From positions 27,280,001 through 27,344,000 of the forward strand of contig NC_065873.1 of assembly GCF_933775445.1 (NCBI RefSeq): a stretch of DNA of 64,000 bases. The letters run 5' to 3'. Origin of the DNA: Argentina anserina (lineage: Eukaryota; Streptophyta; Magnoliopsida; Rosales; Rosaceae). Made by a program: the position numbers and the translations under genes. This document shows positions 1 through 12,686 of this stretch, one piece after another. How positions within the stretch are numbered: the first letter of the stretch is position 1; every line of letters begins with the position of its first letter. The notes beneath the pieces are model-generated. The model searched no databases. It worked only from the letters and a program-made list of their open reading frames with translations, and had not been told where the DNA came from.

Positions 1-98
1 TAAATAATTCAAGAAACATTAATTGGAAATATTCATAAAAAAACATTAATTTGAAATATTTGGATTCAAAACCAAACAACCTATAACCAATTGCAAAC

Positions 99-114
99 AG
101 AGAGAGAGAGAGAG

Positions 115-149
<35 letters not shown>
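99..149. repeat. Compound microsatellite (AG)n(AT)n
   Basis: An uninterrupted AG dinucleotide tract passes directly into an AT dinucleotide tract. The rest of the first 700 bases shows no gene that I can support. Confidence 0.9.
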
Positions 150-152
<3 letters not shown>

Positions 153-714
153 GTCCATGAATAATCAAATATAATGTCATTTCCAGTTCATTATGGAAAA
201 TGAATCAATCCTAGAGACCAAAATAGAAAAGAAAGTAGAAGAAGGATTAATTTTGTCGGGCCTGATAGGCTAACAAGTTATGTAGAGTAACCTGAATTTA
301 TGGTCCTTACTAAAAGGAACGACATTAAAATGGATGCGATGCTTCTCGAAAATTAGAACAAAATATTCTAGCACTTGTAGGTTTGGATGAGCAGGAGGGA
401 ATTGATTAGGTCTATTTCCACATGGCACAACAGATTTGCTGTACGTTTCTGCCACTGAATCATCCAGAAAGAGTGAGTGGGTCAATTTTAAGCCATTGAT
501 TGACACAAAATTTATAAGAAAACAAGTATAATGCAAATCTCCGCCTAGTTTTGTTGCTCACACCAACTTTCGTTTCTAGATGCTGTTCTGTAGTGCTCAT
601 ACTCGTGATTTCTTTTATTCTTGGGTACCTCATTGTCACAAGCCAAAATAATTACCATTGTTGGTAACTTGTTCATCTACCACATAAAAGACTTATAAAA
701 AAATGAATATTAAC

Positions 715-965
715 TGAGAAATTATTATATATACCCACAACATATCTCACGTGTCATATCCCTTAATATTATGAGATATGTGGCGTATCCCTTAATATTA
801 TTAGTTTATTTTTTGTTGTGATTGTTTCTAATTAGTTATTATATATAAATAAACTTTTAACATTCTCACCATGTGCATGTTAATTATACCATGACGTAAT
901 ATGATTAACTGGGTACACACATGACAGTGTCATGTGGTGTGGCGGGTACACATAATAATTACTCA
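715..965 (+). mobile_element. MITE, copy 1 of a two-copy family
   Basis: A roughly 250-bp non-coding element whose ends are inverted versions of each other: TGAGAAATTATTAT at the left and ATAATAATTACTCA at the right. The interior contains CACGTG/ACGTG-like and TGACGTAA-like words. A relative in reverse orientation lies at 22016-22224 and matches along most of its length. TATTAA flanks both sides here, but the second copy does not fix the same duplication length, so the superfamily is left open. Confidence 0.7.
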
Positions 966-1516
966 TATTAAGCTATCGACCAATCAAAAACTGAGATTAT
1001 CACAGAAGATGACACTAACTATATCATGAATTTACCTGCTCTCAGTTTATATCTTGTAAAAATTAAGAATAGTGTTGTTTTTCTAATATGAGAAACAATT
1101 TAATCAAGCTACCATGAGTTTGCCTCATCCGAACACATAGCCCCTTGTTTACATCCGGGAGAGACTATGTTATTAGACCAAATGATAATGAATCATTTCC
1201 TTTTCCAAGAAGTCTAAAAAGTAATTATTATTATTACTTACTTACTTACTGATCGTAATATTGCGTGTTAAACATTAATTACCTTGGTCTCTTCTCTCTA
1301 TCTTTTTCATATCTCAATTCCCATCTGTTTTGTTTCTATATTTCTGTGTTTTCCCAAGTAGAAAATCTAGAATCCCCTCCTTTCCCTCCGTAGATCTCCA
1401 AATTCCTTACCACCAAACCCTAAATTATCTCTCTCCCAAGTCCCCCCCTCTCTATTTCCACCCCTACATTTCTCCGCCGGTCAATTTCTCATTATTCATG
1501 GACTTCCGGCCCATCC

Positions 1517-4500
1517 ATGCCTCAGCTCCGCCGCAGAAATCGGACCCCTAAGAACCCTAACCCGATTGCCCGACAGGCCGCTCCGGAGAAGAAGAAGAAG
1601 AAGCAGACGAATTGCGATAAGAACAATCGGAGCAGGAAGAAGCGGATTGTGAAGAGGTCGATTGAGTTGACGGAGGAGGACCGACCTAGGTGTTGCGCCG
1701 GCATGGATGAGTACGATTGCGGCGGCCACAGCGGCGATAAGGGCCCTGCTGCCGATGAAGAAGTATCGGCTCCTATTCCTGAAAAGGTTCACTCTTTTTT
1801 TCACTGGTTTCAATTTTGCATTTTATTATGTATAATTTTCAATAAAGTCTAGTGCTTTAGCTCTGTTTATGTGTTTAGGAATTAAAAGTTTGATACTTGT
1901 TAATCTATGAATTTGATGAAGTTCTGTATTTGTTTTTTACTGCATGAGGTAGTTATTGTGTGTTCTTAGTTACACATAGGATGGTGATGATATGTATTTT
2001 GATTTTAAATGGATGGTGAAATCAGCAATGCAGTGTTCTTATGTTGATTTTGATATCGTCGGCTTGTTATTGTTATTGGAAACAGGTCCAGGTTGGTGGT
2101 TCCCCGCTGTACAAAGTAGAGAGGAAATTGGGGAAAGGAGGCTTTGGACAAGTATATGTTGGCCGACGCACTGCACCCGGCCCTGGAGCTGTTGAGGTTT
2201 GTGATCATGTTTTTTATGATATTGTTGAATAGCTCGTAGTTTGTTACGTTGGATATGTATGGTTGAGGTACTTGGTTTTATCTCAACCTCAGGTTGCGTT
2301 GAAGTTTGAGCATAGAAGCAGTAAAGGATGTAATTACGGCCCACCATATGAATGGCAAATTTACAAGTAAGGATTCTCTTATCTTGTTGTATATTTCTGC
2401 TCTACATGAATCACCCTCACTATGTTAGTCTTATACAGTAAGTTTGTAATTGAAACTTACATCATATTTCTGTGCAGTGCACTTGGTGGTAGTCATGGAG
2501 TTCCCAGAGTTCATTTTAAGGGCCGGCAAGCTGACTACTATATAATGGTATGTGTTTTTTGCCCACATTTGATTATATGACATTAAACTATAGTTTCTCA
2601 CTAGCCCGATTTGTGAATATATTAATATAAGCTTGTTTTGCATACAGGTTATGGATATTCTTGGGCCCAGTTTGTGGGATGTTTGGAACAACAGCTCACA
2701 TACGTAAGTTTTTCATATGTTTTAATTTTTAGGAATACAATTTCGTTCTTTTATTTAAACCCTGGAATTCTAACTTTCACTTCAACTTGTGAACAGAATG
2801 TCAATTGAAATGGTTGCATGTATTGCCATTGAGGCAATTTCCATATTGGAGAAGATTCACTCTCGAGGGTAATGATCTTTGTTGCAATTCTTTCATTCAT
2901 TCTCATGCAATAGTCTTTCATTAGTTTCATATAATTACAGAACACTTTATGGTCCAGCAACTTTGAAATATTTTCCATGTAAATAGAAACACATTGTCAA
3001 GTTAATTTGAAATTTATAATGATACTCATCTCCCGTGTGGAACCTCTTTAGGTGCTGGAGGTTATTTAGTCTTTTATCTTTGTAGTTTTCGGTGCTATAA
3101 AGCAATGTCTTAAGTTTCCATTAGCCTGGTTTCCAGTCGTAGCAAAATGAAAATTTTGGGTTTCTGGCAGCCTTATTGAGCTATCATATGCATGCTTCAT
3201 AGTTTGTCTGACAATGATCTTGGCAGATATGTGCACGGAGACGTGAAACCTGAGAATTTTTTGCTTGGTCCGCCTGGAACTCCTGAGGAGAAGAAGCTAT
3301 TTCTGGTTGACCTCGGATTAGGTATGCCCTAGTTATTTATTCTCATTAGAGTTGACTTTACTTCCAGATAACTGTGGCTAATGCCTCATCATCTGATGAC
3401 CTCCTTTTTAACTTTATAGCCACCAGGTGGCGAGATAGTTCAACTGGCCAGCATGTAGATTATGATCAACGTCCAGATGTCTTCAGGTAAAAGTTCACAG
3501 TTGTTTTACTGTATAGCAATATAGTCATTGCCCTTCGGTCTTCTGATAATTCATGTGTTGCAGGGGAACTGTGCGGTATGCAAGTGTGCATGCTCATCTT
3601 GGTAGAACTGGTAGCAGGAGAGATGACTTGGAATCTTTAGCTTACACACTAATATTTCTACTCCGTGGGCGGTTACCTTGGCAAGGATATCAGGTTCATT
3701 TAATTGCTCAAAATTTCGGTTGGTTTATGTTTTCATCTCTTTGTTGTATGCCGTGCCAACGTCATTCTTTTGTTAGGGAGAAAATAAAGGATTCCTTGTC
3801 TGCAAGAAAAAGATGGCCACTTCTCCAGAAACCCTATGTTGCTTTTGCCCTCAACCATTCAGACTGTTTGTGGAGTACGTAGTAAATTTGAAGTTTGATG
3901 AAGAACCAAACTATGCTAAATATATATCTCTTTTTGATGGAGTTGTTGGTCCAAATCCAGATATTCGACCAATAAATACTGATGGTGCTCAGAAGGTTGT
4001 CCTCGCAAATGTATAGCCTATATTACGAGCAATTAGCTATTTACATTCCTTTAGAGTTCATCTAACATTTATGTCTTTTGCATGATAAAGCTTATATGTC
4101 AGGTTGGACAAAAGAGAGGGCGATTGACCATGGAGGAAGAGGATGATGAGCAGCCAAAGAAGAAGATCCGCATGGGGATGCCAGCAACACAATGGATTAG
4201 TGTTTACAATGCTCGTAGGCCTATGAAGCAAAGGTATATACTTGTAGTTACATTTTGGTTTGATAAAATCAAATTCAACCAAGAAGTGTACTAAGTTGAT
4301 GTTTTCATCTTGTGTAGATATCACTACAATGTGGCAGATGTGAGGCTTCCGCAACACATTGAGAAGGGAAATGAAGATGGGTTGTTTATCAGCAGTGTGT
4401 CTTCCTGTTCAAATCTTTGGGCCCTTATAATGGATGCAGGAACTGGATTCAGTTCCCAAGTTTATGAACTCTCTCCATATTTTCTTCATAAGGTTTGTGT

Positions 4501-5419
4501 TCAATTAAATTTAAATGCAGCTTACTATTATTACATCATCGTTGGTGAGCCTATATATTAGAGTTTTTCTTTTCAATTATGCTGTATAGATTAGAGGTAG
4601 AGCTTGTGTGAATTAGCATTAATGCCATTTTTGAAATGTTTGAAGGAATGGATTATGGAACAATGGGACAAAAATTACTATATCAGTGCAATAGCGGGAG
4701 CCAACAATGGAAGCTCTTTGGTTGTAATGTCTAAAGGTTAGTCTTAAGTTTCAGCAAAGCCATATTGCTTCAAAATTTTCACATGTTTAACTTTTCTTCT
4801 ATTGTTTTCTTATAGGGACCCAATTCTTACAGCAGTCTTATAAAGTCAGTGAGTCATTTCCTTTCAAGTGGATTAATAAAAAATGGAGGGAAGGTTTTTT
4901 TGTTACTGCAATGGCCACTGCAGGGAGTAGATGGGCTATTGTTATGTCTCGAGGTGCAGGATTTTCAGACCAGGTCTTATTCAGATCCTCTAATATTTGT
5001 TCTGTTTGAATACCACTTGCTTCTGAAGTGAAGTGTTCTGATTATCTTGTTTTGCGTCCCTTGAAATGAATAATTTTAGGTTGTAGAGCTAGATTTCCTG
5101 TATCCCAGTGAAGGCATTCATCGAAGGTGGGATGGTGGTTACCGCATCACGTCAACTGCAGCAACTTGGGATCAGGCAGCTCTTGTTCTTAGTGTTCCAA
5201 GGAGAAAGCCTGCTGATGAAACACAAGAGACCCTTCGAACCTCTGCTTTTCCAAGTACACATGTGAAGGTAGGTTGATAGTTTAATTCATCAATTTCTCC
5301 TTCTTGTCCATGTTATTCTTCTGTCTGAGAGCTCAAGTTTCTATGTGGCTATTGTGCAGGAGAAATGGGCAAAAAACCTTTACATAGCGTCGATTTGTTA
5401 TGGTCGAACTGTGTCATGA
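1517..5419 (+). CDS. MUT9-like / casein kinase 1-like nuclear protein kinase
   Basis: Members of the plant MLK/PPK family are nuclear Ser/Thr kinases that phosphorylate histones and light- and clock-signalling proteins. Sixteen exons join in frame to about 655 residues: 1517-1786, 2086-2196, 2293-2366, 2478-2547, 2648-2703, 2797-2868, 3227-3321, 3420-3486, 3564-3693, 3777-3995, 4103-4233, 4318-4492, 4646-4736, 4816-4973, 5080-5268, 5360-5419. A basic Arg/Lys-rich N-terminus (starting MPQLRRRNR) precedes the glycine loop [11 protein letters not shown]. The catalytic loop is HGDVKPEN, and the metal motif reads DLG rather than DFG, as in CK1 kinases. The C-terminal half carries the family extension ([44 protein letters not shown]) and ends GRTVS. 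An upstream in-frame alternative at 1499 lies in another frame and was not used. A poly(A)-like AATAAA lies at 5668. No lesion seen. Closest family name: casein kinase 1-like protein HD16. Confidence 0.93.
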
Positions 5420-8205
5420 ACAACCAAGGGTTATTGGGATGCTACTGATCTAATTTTGACACATTATGAACAACCAGCTTTACACTTGGTGCCTCTTTGG
5501 AATCAAAGATCTTGCGGCAAATTGATTGGCCTTTGGATTTGATGTATGCCATACTCTACTTTATTGCCACCATAACATAGCATCTTAGAAGCACTTGTGC
5601 ACTGTCTTTCAATCTCTTCAGCTTAATTATTCTCACCTACTGTTAAAAAGTTTGTATATTTCTGAGCAATAAAACCTTGGTTGAAGGGATGTGCACAAGT
5701 CATGGTTTGAGTTCAAATTTTGGAACATCACCTTTCATTTTCTGTGATTCGAGACCAGTCTGTACTGAGCTTTGTTCCGTTTTTCTTTTCTTTTCTGAGG
5801 GAGGGGAAAAGTGCTCCTTATATGAAATTTAAGATGGGATGTCCCAGTTTAATTGAAAAGCAGAAAGTATATGTATACTTTACATCATTAGTATGTAATG
5901 GTTTCAAATTATTTTTTGGCTGACCACTTTTAAAATGTTTGTGTGCTATTGAATCAATATCCACCATACATTGCTGACCAGGTCTTATATTTACATAACA
6001 CGTATAAGTTGGCAATTGTAATATGCTATATTTTGATAATTTGGTCAAGTTGTTCGAAGCAGAAACACAGTAAGAAAGTTTATATGTATTAAGCAAGACT
6101 TATGATGCCAAGGACTGCCTATTTCCTGCTGGTAAGTTGTATGGTCACTAGGGAGTCCTCTGTAAGCGTCTAAGCGTCTTTATAGTTTATGAATGTGACT
6201 TTGGAGTTTGGTCTGTCTTGGTTTTGTAGCTATGTGTGTACATCAATTGGCTGTTGGTGTTCCTGGACAACACTGCACTCGGTTCTATTTTTTATGTCAG
6301 AACTGGTAAGCAGTTTCTTCCTCTTGTCTGAATTCGTTTTTTGCGGTTTTCGTCATTGAATATGCTGTGAACAATTATCTTTGTTATATATAACAGGTAT
6401 TGAGGAAAGCTTGGATAGTATTTTATACACTGAACTTCGCCTGTGGCTTTGGTTCTTTGATATCCATCTAACGATGCCATTAAAGGGTTGTTATAATTTA
6501 CACACAAGGTAGGACATATCTTCCTCTTGTAATCACAATCCTTTTTTCCCGCTGAACTAATTTTACTGTTGAATGCATTTCTAAGTTTGTGTATAGGAGC
6601 TTGGTCTTGCAAATGGCGACAAGACTAACCGTACTTTGTACCATTAGTTAGTTGAAAGTCGGAGAAATACACAGAATTCTAAATATATGAAATATGGATA
6701 TTTACCAAAATAAGGTAGTACAAAAGCATGAAGGAACCCTTACCCTCATCTGAATTATGATCCCCATAGCATTTGTAAAGCATCGGTTGACTAATGGTAG
6801 ACGCGATTTCAGAGTCCTATGCGTCTTATACTCCCTTGTTATGGTTATGTTACATTGTTACTGTTAAGCTTCTAACTAAAAAGTAATTTTGTAGTTTCGT
6901 ACATGGTTTATTCCTTTAACTCCCCGAACATTGTTTTTTTTTTCTCAGTTGCAGGTCCTGAAGTGTTGACATGCTGAATTTTCTAGACTGAACAATGAAT
7001 TGATGTTTTGAAGTTCAATGTGGCTGCACTTGGTCATGGCTCTAAACAAGACGAGAACCCATGACTATAATGAGGCATCTTAGTTTAAATGGGCGATAAC
7101 AGTTGAACATTATTGAATTTAACTAGTGGACATGTTTAAATATGGAGATTGAAATATCAGAAAACCACAAATTAGATTCTTCGAGTCAGAGATTATGGAC
7201 ATCCTCGTGAGAGCGAGTAACCAATGGCACTATGGCAGAATCATGTTTTGACCACGGATCTTGTCTACCAGCTATAGGCCCCGACGCCGACAAGTAATCA
7301 TCACAACTGGGTGCCCGCCAAGCACCCCCACATCAATAGCAATTGAAAATATAGTCAAGAATATGAGAACAAACATATTATATAGGCCGATTTGAAACTC
7401 CAGCAAATGTTGTATTGGCCACCGCCACATCGTGTTTATAAGGTTTTACGGCTCTGTTTCAATTTATGAGACTATGCGCACCTAAGTTCCATACCACCAG
7501 ATGCATGCTATCAAACAGTACACTAATTTCCCAGCATCGTTCATTTCGGTTCCAAAATCCATTTTTGTCCACATAACTCATAATGTACCAAGGTTAATGA
7601 CTACAAAAGCAGGATTGGATCAATGGAATGGTTATGTAACAAAGTAGGGAATGCCAAGTTTGACCCTCTATAAACTGTCATGAACTTAAAGAGTGTTCAT
7701 TTTCCCTTTTCTTTTGGATCTTTTCGTTGGTGTTTGAACATTCTCTCATAATTATCAAAAACGTTTTTCTTGAATTTAACAAGCAAGGATAAGAAAATTA
7801 AAGCAGACAACGGTTATCATATCATATGAAATCTGTATAAGATAGTCATGTGTTCACAAATTCAGTCATTGGATACATGAATTTCAAGGATCTCTCTTTT
7901 GCTGCATTACTCTATTGGCGTAAATCCGTTTACAGATACAAATATATAACTAATTTAGAATAGAATTTCCAATATATAGAATGTTAATTAATAGTTAGCA
8001 TATTTACTTTCAATCAGAAACAGTTTCCAACATGAACTTGTAACTGTTATGAATTAATTTACGAAAGACAGTGGAAAAGTATCCGCATTTTCCTAGATTT
8101 GATTGGCATCAAGGTCGCATTCCAGATAAATATAGGCCAGATTTCTTAAGATGTCACCAGAACAAGAAAAATTCCTCAAATTCAAATTAGCTAGTTGATA
8201 TAGAA
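5420..8205. other. Intergenic region, 3' UTR of the kinase then non-coding
   Basis: The first part to about 5690 is probably kinase 3' UTR (AATAAA at 5668-5673). I see no supported gene in the rest. From about 7000 the sequence belongs to a tandem duplication: the words around 7030-7090 recur at 9030-9090 and those around 7385-7490 recur at 12500-12610. Confidence 0.6.
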
Positions 8206-8635
8206 ATGGAGAAGACCATTAGTTGGATGATCGTTCTCTTGGTCATTGCTGCTTGTGAGTTTCAATATCTACCAGTTTAAAATATTAAGCGTCTTGTCAT
8301 CTGTGTGAATCCTCAACACCAATTTTGTGCATGATGCGGGTTTACCTCATTTCTCCGAGTTTTCAGAAGCAAAAACTGTGGAATTTTGCCATAAAAACTC
8401 AGACTGCGTAAAAACTTCATGTGCTGGGAGCTTTGTTTTGTGTGTCAATGGCGTATGCACTTGCGAAGTAGCCCGCAGCCTTGCACCAGCAACAAACGAC
8501 GCTCATCTTCCGGAGGATCCAACATGGTGTTCCAGTGTTAGTGACTGCAAAGGCGTCTCTTGCATCACGGTTGGATGGCACGTTGATTGTGATGATGGTA
8601 GTTATACATGCGTCTGCGTCTCTTCGAATTCATAG
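8206..8635 (+). pseudogene. Secreted double-module cysteine-rich peptide (NCR/defensin-like), copy A, acceptor site damaged
   Basis: Exon 1 (8206-8254) encodes a hydrophobic signal peptide beginning MEKTISWMIVLLVIAA and ends at a GTGAGT donor. Exon 2 encodes two successive six-cysteine modules, spaced C-x5-C-x4-C-x6-C-x4-C-x-C and C-x5-C-x4-C-x8-C-x6-C-x-C, ending at TAG 8635. The spacing resembles nodule-specific cysteine-rich and other defensin-like peptides, which act outside the cell or in symbiotic or defence settings. The role here is unknown. By comparison with copy B the acceptor should be CAG at 8337-8339, but it reads CGG. The next AGs give either an immediate stop (T|AA) or the wrong frame. 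The modules themselves are undamaged, so this is either a very young pseudogene or a gene with non-canonical splicing. If spliced at 8340, the precursor is about 114 residues. Confidence 0.6.
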
Positions 8636-9514
8636 ATTCGACTCAATAAGTATTGAGTCCTATATGAAATAAGTATTGAGTCCTATATGATATTTTACTA
8701 ATGAATAAGATGAAATCAATTACGAGTCGTATTTTCATTATGTATGCATGTCCTTCTGTGAGAGATCAGATGCTTAAGAGATTGATGTTTCGTATATATT
8801 CCTTGAGGTCAATCAAAATGCACAACGACAACAGAAGTTAACAGCAAAGAGGAAAAAAAGAAGATTTTAATGCAGTCGGGAATTTATTTAATCGTAGTCC
8901 AAGTAGTCGACCACATAAACTGATCGGAAGTTCCACATGTAAGCTGGAGTTTCTTGATGTCTATTTTCCAACTAGTAGTGACATTTCTGGCCTGAACTGA
9001 TTCTGTTGAGTTTATCGGGGGCAACACTGGGCATGGCTCTAAAGAAGAGCGAAACTAAAACGAACATGAAGCATCTCAGTTTGATGGGGAGCGAGTGAAT
9101 CATAACTCATTTGTGATTGTTATTCGCGTACATTCATACTGCAATACACAGTTACACACACACACACAATATATTAGAAAATCATATATCACATATAACA
9201 TTTTTCAAGTCATCATGAAGATTTACGTACGGCCATCCTCTTGAGTGCACATCTTGTCATATCAGCCGTCTGAGTAGAACGTATTCAAGCATTCGCTGAG
9301 TGCCTGACAACAAGACCACTACAAGTGAAAATCTCCGAAGTAAAAAGAAAAGGGAAACCAGAAACGACCCTTCAGGGCTTCACCAAGGTGCATGAGGGCA
9401 ACGCCGATGCTGTATCAACCGGACAACATGGCCAAAACGCCTCTTCCTTCGGCTTTGCTCGATAAAAGTTGCATCATGGAGTTGCTCAAACCGCAAGACT
9501 TGCAAAGTACAGAT

Positions 9515-9941
9515 TGTTGGTGAATAAGAAATCTGGGAGAGAGATCGCCCAACAAGAATCTCACTCCTTTGATCTTCGAGAAGTCCTAGACGCAACCATC
9601 ATATACATTTTGGGGGAGAGGTACGATGATCTCATTCTTCATTCGGTGATTACTATGCTTCATTCGATTATTCAATGATTAGATGATTCCATCATTAGAT
9701 CATTCCCTCTCCTCCATATCTCCAAGTTTGTGAATATATAGGTATTGCTTCCTTGGCCTCTCAATTCATGTTGAGTGGGAGGTTTTTATTGTAGTGGGGA
9801 GGAGAAAGTGTTCCACGTATGTCACTTTTCTGATCATGCTGAGTTACCTTTATTTTGTCAACTATCGAGTTAACTTGGGCATTGACCATTGGCTCGGGTC
9901 TAATAAATAAAAGGCCCAAAGGTGAAAATTATTCCCCCATA
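9515..9941 (-). repeat. LTR (3' LTR in element orientation)
   Basis: It matches 11755-12186 along its length, including the words GGGAGAGAGATCG, TTTGGGGGAGAGGTACGATGA and CAATTCATGTTGAGTGGGAGG, with scattered substitutions. The substitutions mean the insertion is not brand new. Confidence 0.85.
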
Positions 9942-10117
9942 GTGCCTCCTTTTTCATTTTCGTACGAGCTCCAAGTGCAGGAAGGAAAAATATGTAGAAC
10001 TTCGAACAATAATAACGCTGATATCAATAACAAAAACAAGCCTGAACCATAAGTTGAAAAATGAAATGTGAGTAGACGGATAATGACTTCAAATCGTTTT
10101 TACACGGAGATGAACTA

Positions 10118-10219
10118 CTCGGGGATTGCGTTTAATAATTTATTGTCTCGGGGACTGCGTTCAATAATTTACTGTCTCGGAGACTGCGTTCAATATTTAT
10201 TGTTTCGTAGACTGCGTTT
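10118..10219. repeat. Tandem repeat of about 29 bp, 3.5 units, inside the LTR element
   Basis: Units of 29, 29 and 28 bp begin CTCGGGGA(C/T)TGCGTT and are followed by a partial fourth unit. A GATTTTC/GATTTTCAATTT-rich stretch follows to about 10280. The units abut with no spacers, so this is not a CRISPR-type array. Confidence 0.85.
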
Positions 10220-11754
10220 GATTTTTGATTTTCAATTTTCCGATTTCCGATTTTCAATTTTTGATCTTCGATTTTCGATTTATTATCTCAGAAACGTGTT
10301 TCCCCCGGTCATGAGCTTCATAGTGTTATCACACAAAATTTCGTAGTAGGTAGCCGCTGAAAAACAAAATCAAAGTACTAGGAAATGCACATTTCGGTAG
10401 TACACATTATCAATAAATTTATATGCATATAAAATCAAGTAATAAGAACACACAAAAGCATTCCATAAGGCAATTATCATATCAAATATATTAGATCGAC
10501 TTGACCTTGAGTTTGGCAACTGTTAGTACCTCTAGATCGATTAACCAATGGATATTGTCATGTAATCACCAAGGATTAGTCCTAGTATAGCTCTTACAAA
10601 TATAACAACTCAATCATGTTTCGTTAATTGCGAAGAAGGAAATCGATCTCCAGACAGATAAGGCACAATGAAATGGAGAATGACCAAAAGATATACCCAC
10701 ACTCAAAGCTTCATACTTAGAGACGTTTCACTTGAAATCACAACACAATCAAGCATATGCGATAATAAACAGAAACAATTGATCTTAATATAAGGGAATC
10801 AAGAGATTAAAGATCATGTGAAACCTAAAACAGTATAAACGTACTTACACACTGAATCATGCGTATATAAAATAGTAGAAACGCTTATAATTGGATTCAA
10901 TTCCTGAGGCACGACTCGAGAAGATTATACCATGACTCTCTGATGTGAATTTTGATGTATGTGCTAATCAAATTAGAATGTGCATGCTTTCCCTGCATAC
11001 AAACAATGCACAACACATAGCCAACGAAATCCTCTATGCAAAGGAGATGAGATATAAGCTACATGAAAACCTGACATCTGCCACTTGAGTGAATTAAGCG
11101 ACAATATCACATATTTAAAAATAGCAATGACTTAACCTGCCAAATTAAACAGTGAAGTAGGATAAGTCGCCATTTTGAAGAAAGTACACATGTCACGATA
11201 CAATTGTGTCAAGCTTCTCGACTTCTCTTCCCACACAAAGCCAAATTCCACGATCAAGGCATAACAAATTAACCTAAGCTCAACATTAAACCATTAGAGT
11301 TAGATTTTAATATTTCCTCAGTCAGAGGGTTGTGCCATCGAAATCAAATAAGCAGAATATGTTTTTAGTATTGATACGATCTTGAACTCTTATCTGGAAG
11401 ACCATCGCGTCAAGTTACACTATTGAGGTAGGATTCCTACTTGCACCTCGTCACAGTCCTTTGTCGTGCATTTGGCGATCGTCGGGGCCTCGTTCAAATG
11501 CCTTTTCCTTCACACGTCTATGAGCCAATCAATTCTCCAACAACTTGAGAATTGGAAGAGCAACTGTACCCTAGAAAACACGCGCATATCAATTGATTAA
11601 ATAGATGAGACATGAGAGTGAAGAAGATTTTCTTATCGATCACGATGCAATTCTGCCCCCATTCACGTTTGCCCTAGTTTTAATGGCTACGTCTTGGTCG
11701 ATGGCTTCTCGACGTCTCACTACTCTTCATTTCTTTTCCCATAGACGGCACCAC

Positions 11755-12186
11755 TGTTGGTGCATAAAAATTCCGGGAGAGAGATCGCTCAACAAGAATC
11801 TCACTCCTTTGATCTTCGAGAAGTACTAGACGTAACCATCATATATATTTTGGGGGAGAGGTACGATGATCTCATTCTTCATTTGGTGATTGTTATGCAT
11901 CATTCGATTATTCAATGATTAGATGATTTCATCATTAAATCATTCCCTCTCCTCCATATCTCCAAGTTTGTGAATATGTAGGTGTTGCTTCCTTGGCCTC
12001 TCAATTCATGTTGAGTGGGAGGTTTTTGTTGTAGTGGGAAGGAGAATGTGTTTCACTTGCCACTTTTCTGATCATGCTCAGTTACTTTTATTTTATCAAC
12101 TATCAAGTTAATTTGGATTTTGGACATTGACCATTGGCTCCGGTCTAATAAATAAAAGGCTCAAAGCTGAAAATTATTCCCCCACA
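11755..12186 (-). repeat. LTR (5' LTR in element orientation)
   Basis: This is the partner of 9515-9941, ending CCCCCACA directly before the CAGAT target duplication. The primer-binding-site-like sequence lies immediately to its left on the plus strand. Confidence 0.85.
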
Positions 12187-12686
12187 CAGATCATTGCAGA
12201 GGGGAGATAGATTAACTTTCTTCTTTAAAATTACATGTACTACGGTTGCTACCGAACTTGATGTGCAGTGTTACGGAATAGTTAGTTTTGCTGTATTGCT
12301 AGTGAGAGCAGGAAGTAAAATTCTCTGTGATGGATATGTGAGTGTGGCTTGTAGAAGCTAGATTCCTTTGAACAATTCAAGATGCTGATCTTGTAAAGTT
12401 AATTTTCTGGCAGAACAGGCAGGTTACCCTGCTTTCATCGTCTACCGAACTTGAATCAGAGTTCCAAAAATAACATTAATAGCCCATCGAGTGATATTCT
12501 AGGGCCGATTTGAAATTCTAGGAAATGTTGCATTGGCAACGGCCACATGTTTTTTTAGGCTTTAAAAGTTTACAGAGCTCTGCTTCAATCTGTGATCCTA
12601 TGCAGACCTAATTAAGTTACATTTCTCAAACAATGTACATCCACTTCCATTCTCCGCATCAGTGATTCATAACTGTTTCAGTAAGC

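Larger units (their letters stand above)
9510..12191 (-). mobile_element. Non-autonomous LTR retrotransposon, minus orientation
   Basis: Two direct repeats of about 430 bp (9515-9941 and 11755-12186) begin TGTTGG and end near CCCCCACA, so each is bounded by TG..CA. Both are flanked by the perfect 5-bp duplication CAGAT (9510-9514 and 12187-12191). Read on the minus strand, the bases just inside the 11755 LTR (TGGTGCCGTCTATGGGAA) look like a primer-binding site. The bases just inside the 9941 end (about 9942-9962) give a purine-rich tract. No gag or pol coding can be found in the 1.8-kb interior, so it is a LARD/TRIM-like derivative that needs enzymes from elsewhere. The plus-strand left LTR end is slightly mutated (CCCCCATA). 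It lies inside the second unit of a tandem duplication and therefore inserted after that duplication. Confidence 0.85.

Noticed and set aside
10118..10219. CRISPR-like array
   Set aside because: Units are contiguous with no unique spacers, lie in a plant retrotransposon, and CRISPR arrays are not expected in nuclear plant DNA.
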